Part shown: positions 6,619-6,670 of the stretch, piece after piece
Position numbering within the stretch: the stretch's first letter is position 1
How the letters are laid out: each line of letters starts with the position of its first letter
Assembly (NCBI RefSeq): GCF_946481155.1
Contig: NZ_CAMLMK010000130.1
Span: 1-6,670, forward strand
Direction of reading: 5' to 3'
Length of the DNA: 6,670 nucleotides
Origin: an uncultured Flavobacterium sp.
GTDB lineage: Bacteria > Bacteroidota > Bacteroidia > Flavobacteriales > Flavobacteriaceae
Translations under genes and position numbers: made by a program
Notes under the pieces: model-generated
The model's database searches: none
Seen by the model: the letters and a program-made list of their open reading frames with translations, nothing else
Told to the model about the DNA's origin: nothing

Positions 6619-6652
6619 AAAAAAAGGCTTGTCGTGATTGACAAGCCTTTTT
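6619..6652 (-). terminator. Intrinsic terminator or leader attenuator upstream of trpE
   Basis: A perfect 13-bp stem (arms 6621-6633 and 6640-6652) closes a 6-base loop (6634-6639). Read in the trp direction, the GC-containing stem base GGCTTGTC/GACAAGCC is followed by seven Ts (6625-6619), the standard shape of a rho-independent terminator. It ends 28 nt before the trpE ATG. The other strand has only five Ts, so the minus-strand direction fits better. It could be the terminator half of a trp attenuator or simply the end of a gene to the right. No Trp codon (TGG) appears in the 18 nt between it and the window edge, so any leader peptide must lie mostly outside the window. Confidence 0.85.
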
Positions 6653-6670
6653 ATCTATTTTGGTTTTAAA

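Noticed and set aside
6591..6644. N-terminal extension of TrpE from an in-frame TTG at 6644
   Set aside because: The start would lie within the stem of the terminator hairpin and adds 18 residues with no family resemblance; the ATG at 6590 gives a normal TrpE.
1..6670. CRISPR array, tRNA, rRNA, insertion sequence or phage genes
   Set aside because: Almost all of the window is accounted for by trp genes and short spacers; no regularly spaced repeats of CRISPR length, RNA gene signatures or transposase motifs were seen.

Overview
The window holds a complete or near-complete tryptophan biosynthesis operon, all on the minus strand, in the order trpE-trpG-trpD-trpC-trpF-trpB-trpA (right to left in window coordinates). 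Together the seven products convert chorismate to L-tryptophan. TrpE/TrpG make anthranilate, TrpD adds phosphoribosyl, TrpF isomerises, TrpC closes the indole ring, and TrpA/TrpB form the synthase. Only trpA is cut: it runs off the left edge, probably missing just its last few residues.

The likely host is a member of the Bacteroidetes, most likely the family Flavobacteriaceae. Reasons are the EGDCFBA order with separate trpC and trpF, protein wording familiar from Flavobacterium (for example KILSIYFTAGFPN in TrpA and IDINSKFE in TrpF), the AT-rich composition, and A/T-rich sequence instead of Shine-Dalgarno motifs before the start codons. The genus cannot be fixed from the sequence alone.

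Layout from the promoter side: 6619-6652 is a strong hairpin with a T-tract in the trp direction, 28 nt before trpE, best read as a leader attenuator or as the terminator of an upstream gene. Then come trpE (5190-6590), a 53-bp spacer, trpG (4558-5136), a 131-bp spacer, trpD (3431-4426) and a 26-bp spacer. trpC (2613-3404), trpF (2023-2616) and trpB (845-2026) follow, joined by two 4-bp ATGA overlaps. A 97-bp spacer containing a large imperfect palindrome separates trpB from trpA (1-747).

The core genes look ordinary and intact, with all expected catalytic residues present; I see no undescribed gene system. The least ordinary part is the spacers. Each junction without an overlap carries a different short repeat: two distinct heptamer-period arrays between trpG and trpD, one between trpD and trpC, 6-8-bp repeats between trpE and trpG, and the palindrome between trpB and trpA. 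One array supplies the last codons and the stop of trpG.
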